Positions 5,322 to 12,172 of a stretch of DNA of 14,318 nucleotides are shown piece by piece. The DNA is from an uncultured Clostridia bacterium (GTDB lineage: Bacteria > Bacillota > Clostridia > TANB77 > CAG-508), in the NCBI GenBank assembly GCA_947631725.1, contig CANRML010000019.1:1-14318 (forward strand). The letters are read 5' to 3'. Both the position numbers and the translations under genes were made by a program. Positions within the stretch are counted from its first letter, which is position 1. Every line of letters starts with the position of its first letter. The notes under the pieces were generated by a model. That model did not search any database and had not been told where the DNA came from. It saw only the letters and a list, made by a program, of their open reading frames with translations.

Positions 5322-6594
5322 TAATCAAAAAGCAAAACAAGAAGCAACACAAAATAATAACAATAAAAGAAATACTTTAAAATTAACTAAACTAGGAATT
5401 GAAAAAATAATAAGTAATAAATGGTTACTTATTATTCCATCTATTTATATGCTTATAGCATCTATCTGCTGGAGGTATAGAGATTACATATATAAAATTA
5501 TACCTTTTGATACTAGCTTTAAATATTTTTATATTGAGGACTTGCTAATTAAAGTAATAATAGGAATTCTCCTATTTCTATTATTATGGTTAATTGTAGT
5601 TACAATTGGCACTATTGGAACAAGTAAATACGATGAAGATTTTGAAGAACAAGGCTTTGTTAATAAAAAGGGATTACCACCTGATAGAATAAGTGAAAAA
5701 AATAATAGTAAGGAAATAGAACATAGTATAAAATGGGATTTTTCTGCTAGTAATATTCCAATAAACACATGGAAAGATAATATTCTAAAAGTTGAACAAG
5801 TGCTTGATGCTTATATTAACTATATGGAATATTCCAAACTTACTAAAAAGCATGTAATTATAAAAGGTGTTCCTACTAAATATTATAAACCTGCTATATT
5901 AACTACAAAAGATGATTTTCTATGCGATAGCTTAAATGCTGTCTTTGTAGGGCAAACAGGGTCAGGCAAGAGTTATGCTATTCTTTCATTTATGGGAAAA
6001 GTATCTCTATATAATCCATCTAACACTTGTACTTATCTCTGTGACCCAAAAGGCGATGAGCAAAATTTTATGCAATTTGAGGGTAGTCCTCATTATTATC
6101 TAGGTATTGAAAAATCTGTTGATGGAATAAATAAATTTTATGATGAATTTATTTATAGACGTGATAGTAGAAATAAAGAACGTAAGAAACAACTAGCTTA
6201 TCTTGTAGTAGATGAATATAGTATGCTTTTATCTAGTCTTGATGATGCAAGAGCTAAAGAAGTTAAGCGAAAAATTGGCGAAATGTTACGAGCAGGAAGA
6301 AGTTTATCATGCAGGGTCATTATTGGATTACAAAATGCTTATAGTGAGTTTTTTGATAAATCTCGTGATAACCTAGTTACTCGTATTGCACTATCAACCA
6401 TAAGTAAAGAAGAACAAGGTATGATGTTCTCAAAATATAAAGAAAAAATGACTAAAGAGTGTGGTCAGGGAGAGGGTTATATTTACAGAACTGGTGTAGG
6501 ACTGGAAGAATTATTTGTTGCTAAAATTGAAAATATAGAAGAAGTGAATTCAGCAATAAAAAAATCTTTATCTAATGAATTTGGAAGTTATTAA
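5311..6594 (+). CDS. FtsK/TcpA-like DNA translocase, putative coupling protein
   Basis: This 427-residue membrane-anchored ATPase starts with an Asn/Gln-rich cytoplasmic tail, then two predicted membrane helices (about 38-53 and 78-103) and a cytoplasmic P-loop domain: Walker A GQTGSGKS (214-221), DPKGDEQNF (245-253), Walker B LAYLVVDEY with Asp301/Glu302, then RAGRSLSCRVIIGLQNA, a sensor-like segment of FtsK/HerA ATPases. Chromosomal FtsK is far longer and has a gamma domain; the short two-helix form resembles coupling proteins of Gram-positive ICEs and IMEs (Tn916 Orf21, ICEBs1 ConQ), which hand relaxase-bound DNA to the conjugation channel. AAGGAGG precedes ATG 5311. No other transfer-channel genes are visible, so the element would need a helper, as mobilisable elements do. 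Confidence 0.88.
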   Translation: MNNNNQKAKQEATQNNNNKRNTLKLTKLGIEKIISNKWLLIIPSIYMLIASICWRYRDYIYKIIPFDTSFKYFYIEDLLIKVIIGILLFLLLWLIVVTIGTIGTSKYDEDFEEQGFVNKKGLPPDRISEKNNSKEIEHSIKWDFSASNIPINTWKDNILKVEQVLDAYINYMEYSKLTKKHVIIKGVPTKYYKPAILTTKDDFLCDSLNAVFVGQTGSGKSYAILSFMGKVSLYNPSNTCTYLCDPKGDEQNFMQFEGSPHYYLGIEKSVDGINKFYDEFIYRRDSRNKERKKQLAYLVVDEYSMLLSSLDDARAKEVKRKIGEMLRAGRSLSCRVIIGLQNAYSEFFDKSRDNLVTRIALSTISKEEQGMMFSKYKEKMTKECGQGEGYIYRTGVGLEELFVAKIENIEEVNSAIKKSLSNEFGSY

Positions 6595-6659
6595 AATAGT
6601 ACAAGTTAATTAAACATTTTATTCTATTGTTTGAATAAACTTTAAGTAAAGGAGGTTGT

Positions 6660-6845
6660 ATGAAAGTTTTTGTAAATCTGCCAGAACTAAAAGAAGATAA
6701 AGAAGAACTTGAAAATAGAGTTGCAAACTTTCATGCAACCCTATTAATAGAAAAAATAAATCAATTAAATATTAATGATGCATCTAAAAAGAAAATCCTA
6801 GATTTGATTTTAAAAGATGTAAAAGGAAAATGTACGAGCGACTAA
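6660..6845 (+). CDS. Small helical protein downstream of the coupling protein, unknown
   Basis: This 61-residue protein has a strong AAAGGAGG site only four bases before ATG 6660. It is highly charged and probably two helices (about 10-35 and 42-58). It lies 65 bp after the FtsK-like gene and is probably the last gene of the plus-strand operon. Its stop overlaps by four bases the stop of the convergent HTH gene. I recognise no family. Small charged proteins at this place in an element are candidates for a recombination directionality factor or a transfer accessory, but nothing in the sequence proves either. Confidence 0.6.
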   Translation: MKVFVNLPELKEDKEELENRVANFHATLLIEKINQLNINDASKKKILDLILKDVKGKCTSD

Positions 6846-7342
6846 CTCATACATTTTTTTAGTTTGTTATAACTTGCTCTTGTCATCTGTGATTTACCAG
6901 TTTCCCATTTTTTTATAACTGATATATCTTTATCAAGCATTCTAGCTAAATCAATTCTTTTAAGGTTATTTTTCTTTCTAAAATCAAGTATAGCTTTAAT
7001 TGGATTATCTAAAAGAAAAGCTATATAATCATCATTTATAACAATTTTATCTTCAATATCTAATTCTTTTATAATGTCTTTAATCAATTTAATATTAACA
7101 AGTTTTAATTCTCTATTTTCAAGATGGTCTAAAACACCTCTATCACAGCCAAGTTTCAAACATAAATCAGTTTGCTTTATATTAGCTAATCTACGATAAT
7201 ATTTAATCTGTTGTCCTAGTGTACTATTTTCATTTATTGTTGGTATCTTCCATATAGCATGAGTTTTTAAAGTGATTTCAGTTTCTAGCTTGTCCTTTAA
7301 TTTATCAAACAGCTTACTAATTGCTACACAGCTTTCCAACAT
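6842..7342 (-). CDS. Protein with two XRE-type helix-turn-helix domains
   Basis: This 166-residue protein has two HTH_3/XRE-like domains: TLGQQIKYYRRLANIKQTDLCLKLG to about residue 94, and ILDFRKKNNLKRIDLARMLDKDISVIKKWETGK (about 118-150). The WETG at the end of the second is the standard recognition-helix ending. The first 35-40 residues are not part of the HTH. The start is uncertain: ATG 7342 lies 19 bases before the sigK stop, in another frame, with no clear ribosome site, so translation may depend on ribosomes finishing the truncated sigK. The gene sits at the very right end of the element and would be transcribed from the sigK promoter in the integrated state. It is a candidate for control of rep, recombinase or excision. 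Confidence 0.75.
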   Translation of the reverse strand: MLESCVAISKLFDKLKDKLETEITLKTHAIWKIPTINENSTLGQQIKYYRRLANIKQTDLCLKLGCDRGVLDHLENRELKLVNIKLIKDIIKELDIEDKIVINDDYIAFLLDNPIKAILDFRKKNNLKRIDLARMLDKDISVIKKWETGKSQMTRASYNKLKKCMS

Positions 7343-7698
7343 GTGAATATTGCATTATCAATACAACGAGATACATATGTACTTAATTTACTTCCTTTAT
7401 CTAATTTATAACTATTGATACCTTTAATCAATCCTATTGAACCTATTGAAATTAAATCTTCTAAATCTACATTACTGGAAGAATATTTTTTAGCAACATG
7501 TGCAACTAGACGTAAATTTCGTTCAATTAAAATATTTCTAGCTTCTTCATTTCCATTTGCCATTTCTTCTAGACATTGTCGTTCTTCTTCTTGTGAAAGT
7601 GGCTCAGGAAAAAGATTACTACCTTGAATATATCCAACAACAAAAACAGCAGACTTTAAAAAACTTAGAAAGCCAGTTACAGACAATAGAGAAAACAT
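7324..7698 (-). CDS. sigK: RNA polymerase sporulation sigma factor K, N-terminal half (gene interrupted)
   Basis: The 124 residues match sigma-K along their length: a hydrophobic pro-sequence (residues 1-25, SVTGFLSFLKSAVFVVGYI), PLSQEEE, then region 2.1-2.2 motifs LIERNLRLVAHVAKKY, LEDLISIGSIGLIKGI and STYVSRCIDN. After Asn115 the sequence leaves the family and stops at residue 124, so regions 2.3 to 4 are missing. Sigma-K directs late mother-cell transcription in sporulation; B. subtilis and C. difficile split this gene with a skin element at or close to this site. The presence of a pro-sequence resembles Bacillus rather than C. difficile, whose sigma-K lacks one. GGAGGTG precedes ATG 7698. 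CATATACT (minus strand, 7734-7727) resembles a sigma-E -10, but I see no convincing -35. Confidence 0.9.
   Translation of the reverse strand: MFSLLSVTGFLSFLKSAVFVVGYIQGSNLFPEPLSQEEERQCLEEMANGNEEARNILIERNLRLVAHVAKKYSSSNVDLEDLISIGSIGLIKGINSYKLDKGSKLSTYVSRCIDNAIFTCWKAV
7353..7356. other. Probable right attachment junction of the element in sigK
   Basis: On the minus strand the last codons that fit sigma-K encode RCIDN and end in AATG; the next residues (AIFTCWKAV) no longer fit. In B. subtilis the skin crossover lies in an AATGA of the same codons. The exact bases cannot be fixed without the left end. Confidence 0.55.
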
Positions 7699-7762
7699 AA
7701 ATGCACCTCCAGTTCTTTATAACAAAAGTATATGTTGCAAAAATAGAAAAGTGCATGACCAC

Positions 7763-7791
7763 TTGATTTTAAAAAATTAATTTGCTAAGAT
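7763..7791 (+). promoter_or_regulatory. Promoter of the DUF1294 gene
   Basis: TTGATT (7763-7768) and TAAGAT (7786-7791) are 17 bp apart and 23 bp before ATG 7815. The spacing is ideal and the match moderate. It lies in the short divergent region shared with sigK. Confidence 0.5.
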
Positions 7792-7814
7792 AAAGAAGAA
7801 AGAGGGAAAATAAA

Positions 7815-8123
7815 ATGTATGAAACAAATATAGATTATAAAAAAATATTTACAATACAAAATTTTCTAATATATTTAATTATTATAAATATAATTGGATT
7901 TTTAATAATGTATATTGATAAGAAAAAAGCAGAAAAAGGGAAATGGCGTATACCAGAAAAAACATTGTTTATAATAACTGCACTAGGTGGTGGAATTGGA
8001 ACAATAGCAGGGATGTATACATTTAGACATAAGACACAAAAACCAGAATTTACAATAGGTTTGCCATTTATTACAATTTTAGAAACTATAGGAATAATAT
8101 ATTACATATTTATTAATAAGTAA
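7815..8123 (+). CDS. DUF1294 family small membrane protein
   Basis: This 102-residue protein has two clear membrane helices (about 15-33 and 80-99) and a middle hydrophobic stretch (50-68). It carries the conserved family signature: YIDKKKAEKGKWRIPE (33-48), then GGGIGT and the motif MYTFRHKTQKPEF (67-79). DUF1294 proteins are widespread small membrane proteins of unknown function in Firmicutes and other bacteria. The gene is read divergently from sigK and is closed off by its own strong terminator, so it is a single-gene unit on the chromosome side of the element boundary. Confidence 0.88.
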   Translation: MYETNIDYKKIFTIQNFLIYLIIINIIGFLIMYIDKKKAEKGKWRIPEKTLFIITALGGGIGTIAGMYTFRHKTQKPEFTIGLPFITILETIGIIYYIFINK

Positions 8124-8131
8124 AATTAAGA

Positions 8132-8161
8132 CAGATTTTTCCCAAAAATCTGCCTTTTTTT
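8132..8161 (+). terminator. Rho-independent terminator after the DUF1294 gene
   Basis: CAGATTTTT (8132-8140) and AAAAATCTG (8144-8152) form a perfect 9-bp stem around CCC, followed by CC and a run of seven T. It starts 8 bp past the stop codon. Confidence 0.88.
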
Positions 8162-8282
8162 AAATCGATTTTTACAAAATAAGTGCACATAAATCTAAAA
8201 TAAAAATGGAAATAATTGTAGAAAACATAAAATTTTAATCACAATGTGTATAAGTTTGAAAAAATAAACACACATTTTTCAG

Positions 8283-8326
8283 TTATCCCCAAAGTTATCC
8301 ACAGTTTCCACATAAAATTATCCACA
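8283..8326. promoter_or_regulatory. DnaA-box cluster in a long AT-rich intergenic region
   Basis: Two perfect TTATCCACA boxes (8295-8303, 8318-8326), one TTATCCCCA (8283-8291) and one shorter TTTCCACA (8305-8312), all in the same orientation, lie within 44 bp. The rest of 8162-8416 is A-rich without other clear features. No dnaA, dnaN or other oriC neighbour is present, so a DnaA-titration or DnaA-regulated site is more likely than oriC itself. Confidence 0.7.
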
Positions 8327-8416
8327 AAAAAGCAAAAAAAATGTAAACAAAAGAGGAAACATAATATATAAAAATTAATAAGATATATAGAAAAGTAAAA
8401 ATTAGGAAGTGGAAAA

Positions 8417-8740
8417 ATGATAAAAAACTGGATAAAAACTATTAAATGTGGATTTAAAAGATGTGAAGAAGAAAATGATATAAATATGAAACAATTAGAA
8501 GAATTTATAAAGCAAGGAGCGATATTGATTGATGTAAGAAGCCCTCAAGAATATAGTGAAGGCCATTTAGATGGTGCTATTTGTATTCCAACATATGAAA
8601 TAGAAATGCAAATAAAAAATGAAGTACCAAACAAAGAAGAAAATATTGTTTTATATTGTGATAGTGGAATAAGAAGCAAAAAAACTCAGAAAAAATTACA
8701 AAAAATGGGATATATAAATGTATATAATTTATATAAATAG
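8417..8740 (+). CDS. Single-domain rhodanese-like sulfurtransferase
   Basis: This 107-residue cytosolic protein shows the rhodanese motifs DVRSPQEYSEGHLDGAICIP (39-58) and the active-site loop YCDSGIRSKK with Cys81 and Arg86, followed by KLQKMGYINVYNL. Rhodanese domains carry sulfur as a Cys persulfide for transfer to acceptors. The C-terminus is short: family members usually run on past VYNLGG by several residues, whereas this one stops after YNLYK, so the last helix may be trimmed. The first 20 residues contain two further Cys (11, 16). The ribosome site is weak (GGAAGTGG). It lies between the DnaA-box region and lepA and is followed by a separate lepA promoter. Confidence 0.87.
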   Translation: MIKNWIKTIKCGFKRCEEENDINMKQLEEFIKQGAILIDVRSPQEYSEGHLDGAICIPTYEIEMQIKNEVPNKEENIVLYCDSGIRSKKTQKKLQKMGYINVYNLYK

Positions 8741-8766
8741 ATAAAAATGAGAAAAAATTTTTTAAT

Positions 8767-8795
8767 TTGATTTTTATAATAAGATATGATAAAAT
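8767..8795 (+). promoter_or_regulatory. Promoter of lepA
   Basis: TTGATT (8767-8772) and TAAAAT (8790-8795) are separated by 17 bp, 28 bp upstream of the lepA start. It lies between the rhodanese stop and the lepA ribosome site. Confidence 0.55.
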
Positions 8796-8823
8796 AACTC
8801 CAATAAAAAAATGGAGGAAAACT

Positions 8824-10638
8824 ATGCAAGAAGATAAACAAGCACATATTAGAAACTTTAGTATAATTGCCCATATAGATCATGGAAAATCCACACTAGC
8901 AGACAGATTAATTGAAATGACTGGAGTTCTTTCAAAACGTGAAATGGAAAGTCAAGTTCTAGATAATATGGAAATAGAAAGAGAAAGAGGAATTACAATT
9001 AAATCTCAAGCTGTTAGGATGAAATATAAAGCAAAAGATGGACAAGAATATACTTTTAATTTAATAGATACTCCTGGACATGTTGATTTCAATTATGAAG
9101 TTTCTAGAAGTTTAGCTGCATGTGATGGAGCAATATTAGTTGTTGATAGTAGTCAAGGAGTAGAAGCACAAACACTAGCAAATGTTTATTTAGCAATTGA
9201 TAATAATCTTGAAGTATTACCAGTCATAAATAAAGTAGATTTACCTAATGCTAGACCAGATGAAGTAAAAAAAGAAATAGAAGATATTATTGGTATACCA
9301 GCTATGGACGCACCTTGCATTTCAGCAAAATCAGGATTAAATGTAGAAGAAGTATTAGAAAGAATTGTAACAGACTTGCCAGCTCCAAAAGGAGATGCAA
9401 ATGAAAAAGCAAAATGTTTAATTTTTGATTCATATTATGATAATTATAAAGGAGCAGTTGCATATGTAAGAGTAATGGACGGAACAATAAAAGTAGGAGA
9501 CGAAATTATTTTAATGGCAACTAAAAAAACATATACTGTTTCAGAAGTAGGATATTTTGTGCCAGGCTCATATATGCCAAGCAAGGAAATTTCAGCAGGA
9601 GAAGTTGGATACATATCAGCAAGTGTAAAAAATTTATCAGATATTCATGTTGGGGATACAGTCACTTTAAAAGAAAATCCAGCAGATGAACCATTGAAAG
9701 GATATAAACAAGTAACACCTATGGTATATTGTGGGCTATATCCAGTTGATGGAAGTGATTATGAAAATTTAAAAATTGCTTTAGAAAAGTTACAATTAAA
9801 TGATGCAGCACTTGTATATGAGCCAGAAACTTCAGCTGCATTAGGCTTTGGATTTAGATGTGGATTTTTAGGATTATTACACTTAGAAATAATTGAAGAA
9901 AGATTAGATAGAGAGTTTGACTTAGGCTTGATAACAACAGCACCTTCAGTTATTTATAAAGTATATAAAACTACAGGAGAAGTATTAGAAATATATAATC
10001 CATCAGAACTTCCAACACCACAAGAAATTTCATATATGGAGGAACCTTTTGTAACTGCAAATATTTTCTTACCAAAGGAATATGTAGGAAATGTAATGGA
10101 TATTTGTCAAAAAAGAAGAGGTATATATATTGATATGAAATATCTAGACGAAAATAGAGTAACACTTATTTATGAAATGCCATTAAATGAAATTATCTAT
10201 GACTTTTTTGATAACCTAAAATCTAAAACAAAAGGATATGCATCATTTGATTATGAATTTAAAGAGTACAGGAGATCAGACTTAGTAAAATTAGATATTT
10301 ATATCAATAATGAACAAGTAGATGCTTTAAGCTTTATTTTACACAAAGATAGAAGCTATGAACGTGGCAAAAAAATGGTAGAAAAATTAAAAGAAGAAAT
10401 TCCTAGAAAACTATTCAAGATTCCAATACAGGCAGCTGTTGGAGGAAAGATTATTGCAAGAGAAACTATTTCAGCTATGAGAAAAGATGTATTAGCAAAA
10501 TGTTATGGTGGAGATGTAACAAGAAAGAAGAAACTATTAGAAAAGCAAAAAAGAGGAAAAAAGAAAATGCGTGAAATTGGTAGTGTAGAAGTACCACAAG
10601 AAGCATTTTTGTCTGTTTTAAAATTAGATGATGAATAA
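8824..10638 (+). CDS. lepA: Elongation factor 4 (LepA), ribosome-associated GTPase
   Basis: I start at ATG 8824 because TGGAGG lies directly upstream; the frame is open to 8767 but that extension covers the promoter. The product is 604 residues, normal for EF4. GTPase motifs: P-loop AHIDHGKST (16-24), RERGITIKSQ (53-62), DTPGH (82-86), NKVD (136-139) and SAKSG. EF-G-like domains II, III and V follow, with the LepA-specific C-terminal domain ending YGGDVTRKKKLLEKQKRGKK and EVPQEAF. EF4 acts on ribosomes during initiation or elongation. The usual downstream partners hemN and hrcA are absent; here an N-formylglutamate-hydrolase-like gene and an rRNA methyltransferase follow, with no terminator seen between, so they may be cotranscribed. 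Confidence 0.98.
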   Translation: MQEDKQAHIRNFSIIAHIDHGKSTLADRLIEMTGVLSKREMESQVLDNMEIERERGITIKSQAVRMKYKAKDGQEYTFNLIDTPGHVDFNYEVSRSLAACDGAILVVDSSQGVEAQTLANVYLAIDNNLEVLPVINKVDLPNARPDEVKKEIEDIIGIPAMDAPCISAKSGLNVEEVLERIVTDLPAPKGDANEKAKCLIFDSYYDNYKGAVAYVRVMDGTIKVGDEIILMATKKTYTVSEVGYFVPGSYMPSKEISAGEVGYISASVKNLSDIHVGDTVTLKENPADEPLKGYKQVTPMVYCGLYPVDGSDYENLKIALEKLQLNDAALVYEPETSAALGFGFRCGFLGLLHLEIIEERLDREFDLGLITTAPSVIYKVYKTTGEVLEIYNPSELPTPQEISYMEEPFVTANIFLPKEYVGNVMDICQKRRGIYIDMKYLDENRVTLIYEMPLNEIIYDFFDNLKSKTKGYASFDYEFKEYRRSDLVKLDIYINNEQVDALSFILHKDRSYERGKKMVEKLKEEIPRKLFKIPIQAAVGGKIIARETISAMRKDVLAKCYGGDVTRKKKLLEKQKRGKKKMREIGSVEVPQEAFLSVLKLDDE

Positions 10639-10696
10639 AATAAATAATCTTCTTTATATTGACAATATCTAAATAATATATAGAAAGTGAAGGCAA

Positions 10697-11344
10697 ATGG
10701 AAGAATTAAAAAAGCAAATAGAAAAATATAATCAAAAAATTATTGATGGAGAAAAACAAGGAAAGTCATTTGAAATAGTAGAAGGAAAAGTGCCAATTAT
10801 ATTGTCAGCACCACATTGTGTAAAACAAACAAGAAATGGTAAAATAAAAGGAGAAGAAGGAGAAACAGGAGCTATAGTTCAATATATATCAGAACACACA
10901 AATTGTTGGTGCATTTATAAAACTGCAAATATGCAAGATGATGCAAATTATGATACAGAGAATAATCCATATAAAGATGCAATTATGCAAATTGTAGAAA
11001 ACAACAAAATAAAATTATTATTAGACATACATGGCGCAGGTTATGAAAACGATTTTGATATTGAAGTAGGAACAGGACAAATGGAAAATTTGCAAGGAGA
11101 AAACTTTATAATTGATGAGTTAAAAGAAAGTTTTATAATAAATGGTATAAAAAACATTGCAGTAGATACAAAATATAAGGCAATATCAGAACATACTATA
11201 AGTAGACAAATATCTCAAAAAACAAAAATACCTTGTGTACAACTAGAAATTAATGGAAGATATAGATATATAGAAAACTTAGAAGGAATAGAAAAACTAA
11301 TAAAAGCGTTAATGAGTTTTATAAACAAAAATAAGGAGAAATAG
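10697..11344 (+). CDS. N-formylglutamate amidohydrolase-like protein
   Basis: This 215-residue protein shows the landmarks of the FGase family: LSAPHCVKQ (36-44, His40 a likely metal ligand), GEEGETG (52-58), LLLDIHGAG with Asp110 and His112, and a late CVQLEINGRYR with Glu184. Known members are zinc-dependent amidohydrolases of histidine degradation, but the family is broad and no hut genes are nearby, so the substrate is unknown. The ribosome site (GAAGG) is weak to moderate. It lies 58 bp after lepA and 2 bp before the rRNA methyltransferase gene. Confidence 0.8.
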   Translation: MEELKKQIEKYNQKIIDGEKQGKSFEIVEGKVPIILSAPHCVKQTRNGKIKGEEGETGAIVQYISEHTNCWCIYKTANMQDDANYDTENNPYKDAIMQIVENNKIKLLLDIHGAGYENDFDIEVGTGQMENLQGENFIIDELKESFIINGIKNIAVDTKYKAISEHTISRQISQKTKIPCVQLEINGRYRYIENLEGIEKLIKALMSFINKNKEK

Positions 11345-11346
11345 AA

Positions 11347-12096
11347 ATGCAAGAAAATTATCAAGAACAAGTTGAAGGAAGAAATTCGGTTTTAGAATTA
11401 TTAGAAAGTGGGAAGGATATAAATAAAATATTTATTACAAGAGGAGAAAAACATGGCTCTATTTACCAAATTATTGCAAAAGCTAAAGAAAGAAAAATTA
11501 TTATTGTAGAAAAAGACAAAAAGCAGATGCAAGAAATGGCACAGACAGAAAACTATCAAGGAGTAATTGCTATTGTACCACCATTTGATTATTGTGAAAT
11601 TGAAGATATTTTACAATATAGTAAAGAGAAAAAAGAAGATGCATTTATAATATTATTGGATGGAATTGAAGATCCACATAATTTAGGCTCTATAATTAGA
11701 ACAGCAGAAACAGCTGGAGTTCATGGAATAATTATTCCAAAAAGAAGATCAGCATCAGTAAATAGCACAGTAAATAAGGTTTCTGCAGGTGCAGTTCAAT
11801 ATATGAAAATTGCAAGAGTAAATAATATGACAGATGCAATTCATAAATTAAAAGAAGAAGGATTATGGATATGTGGAACAGATGGGATGGCCACACAAGA
11901 TTACAGCACACAGGATTTAAAAGGCCCACTTGGAATTGTAATAGGAAGTGAAGGAAAAGGCATGAGTGAAAAAGTAAAAAATAATTGTGACTTTTTAGTA
12001 AAAATTCCAATGAGAGGAAAAATCACATCATTAAATGCGTCTGTATCAGCTGGTATCATCATATATGAAGCTGTTAAGCAAAGAAAAAGCAACTAA
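11347..12096 (+). CDS. rlmB: 23S rRNA 2'-O-methyltransferase, TrmH/SpoU family (RlmB type)
   Basis: This 249-residue protein has the N-terminal substrate-binding domain (VEGRNSVLELL at 9-19) and a C-terminal SPOUT domain with the three motifs: DPHNLGSIIRTAETAG (109-124, Asn112 and Arg118), IVIGSEGKGMS, and IPMRGKITSLNASVSAGI. The order and length match RlmB, which methylates a guanosine in the peptidyl-transferase region of 23S rRNA using S-adenosylmethionine and works as a knotted dimer. Other TrmH-family members share these motifs, so the exact target is probable rather than certain. AAGGAG precedes ATG 11347. It is the last gene before a fresh promoter. Confidence 0.93.
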   Translation: MQENYQEQVEGRNSVLELLESGKDINKIFITRGEKHGSIYQIIAKAKERKIIIVEKDKKQMQEMAQTENYQGVIAIVPPFDYCEIEDILQYSKEKKEDAFIILLDGIEDPHNLGSIIRTAETAGVHGIIIPKRRSASVNSTVNKVSAGAVQYMKIARVNNMTDAIHKLKEEGLWICGTDGMATQDYSTQDLKGPLGIVIGSEGKGMSEKVKNNCDFLVKIPMRGKITSLNASVSAGIIIYEAVKQRKSN

Positions 12097-12111
12097 ATTT
12101 ATTATTAACTA

Positions 12112-12140
12112 TTGAATTAAAAAAGAAAAAAGGATATAAT
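12112..12140 (+). promoter_or_regulatory. Strong promoter of the 619-residue membrane-anchored protein gene
   Basis: TTGAAT (12112-12117) and TATAAT (12135-12140) are separated by exactly 17 bp, 32 bp upstream of ATG 12173 and just after the rlmB stop. It makes the next gene a separate transcription unit. Confidence 0.75.
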
Positions 12141-12172
12141 AAAATTGTATATTTTTTATTGGAGGAAATAAT

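Larger units (their letters stand above)
1..7356. mobile_element. skin-like integrative element interrupting sigK (left end outside window)
   Basis: Seen: a serine recombinase N-terminus at the left edge, a sigma-K gene broken off in its conserved RCIDN stretch at the right, and between them a Rep/FtsK-like plus-strand operon and a minus-strand cargo cassette. Known: B. subtilis skin and C. difficile skinCd interrupt sigK at this part of the gene and are removed in the mother cell by an element-encoded large serine recombinase. Inferred: the right boundary is around 7353-7356, and the left boundary with the sigK 3' half lies beyond base 1, past the rest of the recombinase. The gene content is that of a small integrative mobilisable element rather than the phage-like content of B. 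subtilis skin. The missing left end keeps this short of proof. Confidence 0.75.

Noticed and set aside
7324..7342. Programmed frameshift joining truncated sigK to the HTH protein
   Set aside because: The overlap contains no slippery heptamer or following structure, and natural skin excision explains the truncation better.
8283..8326. DnaA boxes as the chromosomal origin oriC
   Set aside because: No dnaA, dnaN, recF, rpmH or similar neighbours and no clear DnaA-trio next to a box; kept only as a DnaA-box cluster.
8767..8823. N-terminal extension of LepA from ATG/ATT codons near 8767
   Set aside because: The extension covers a promoter and the GGAGG of ATG 8824, and LepA proteins begin close to the P-loop as the shorter form does.
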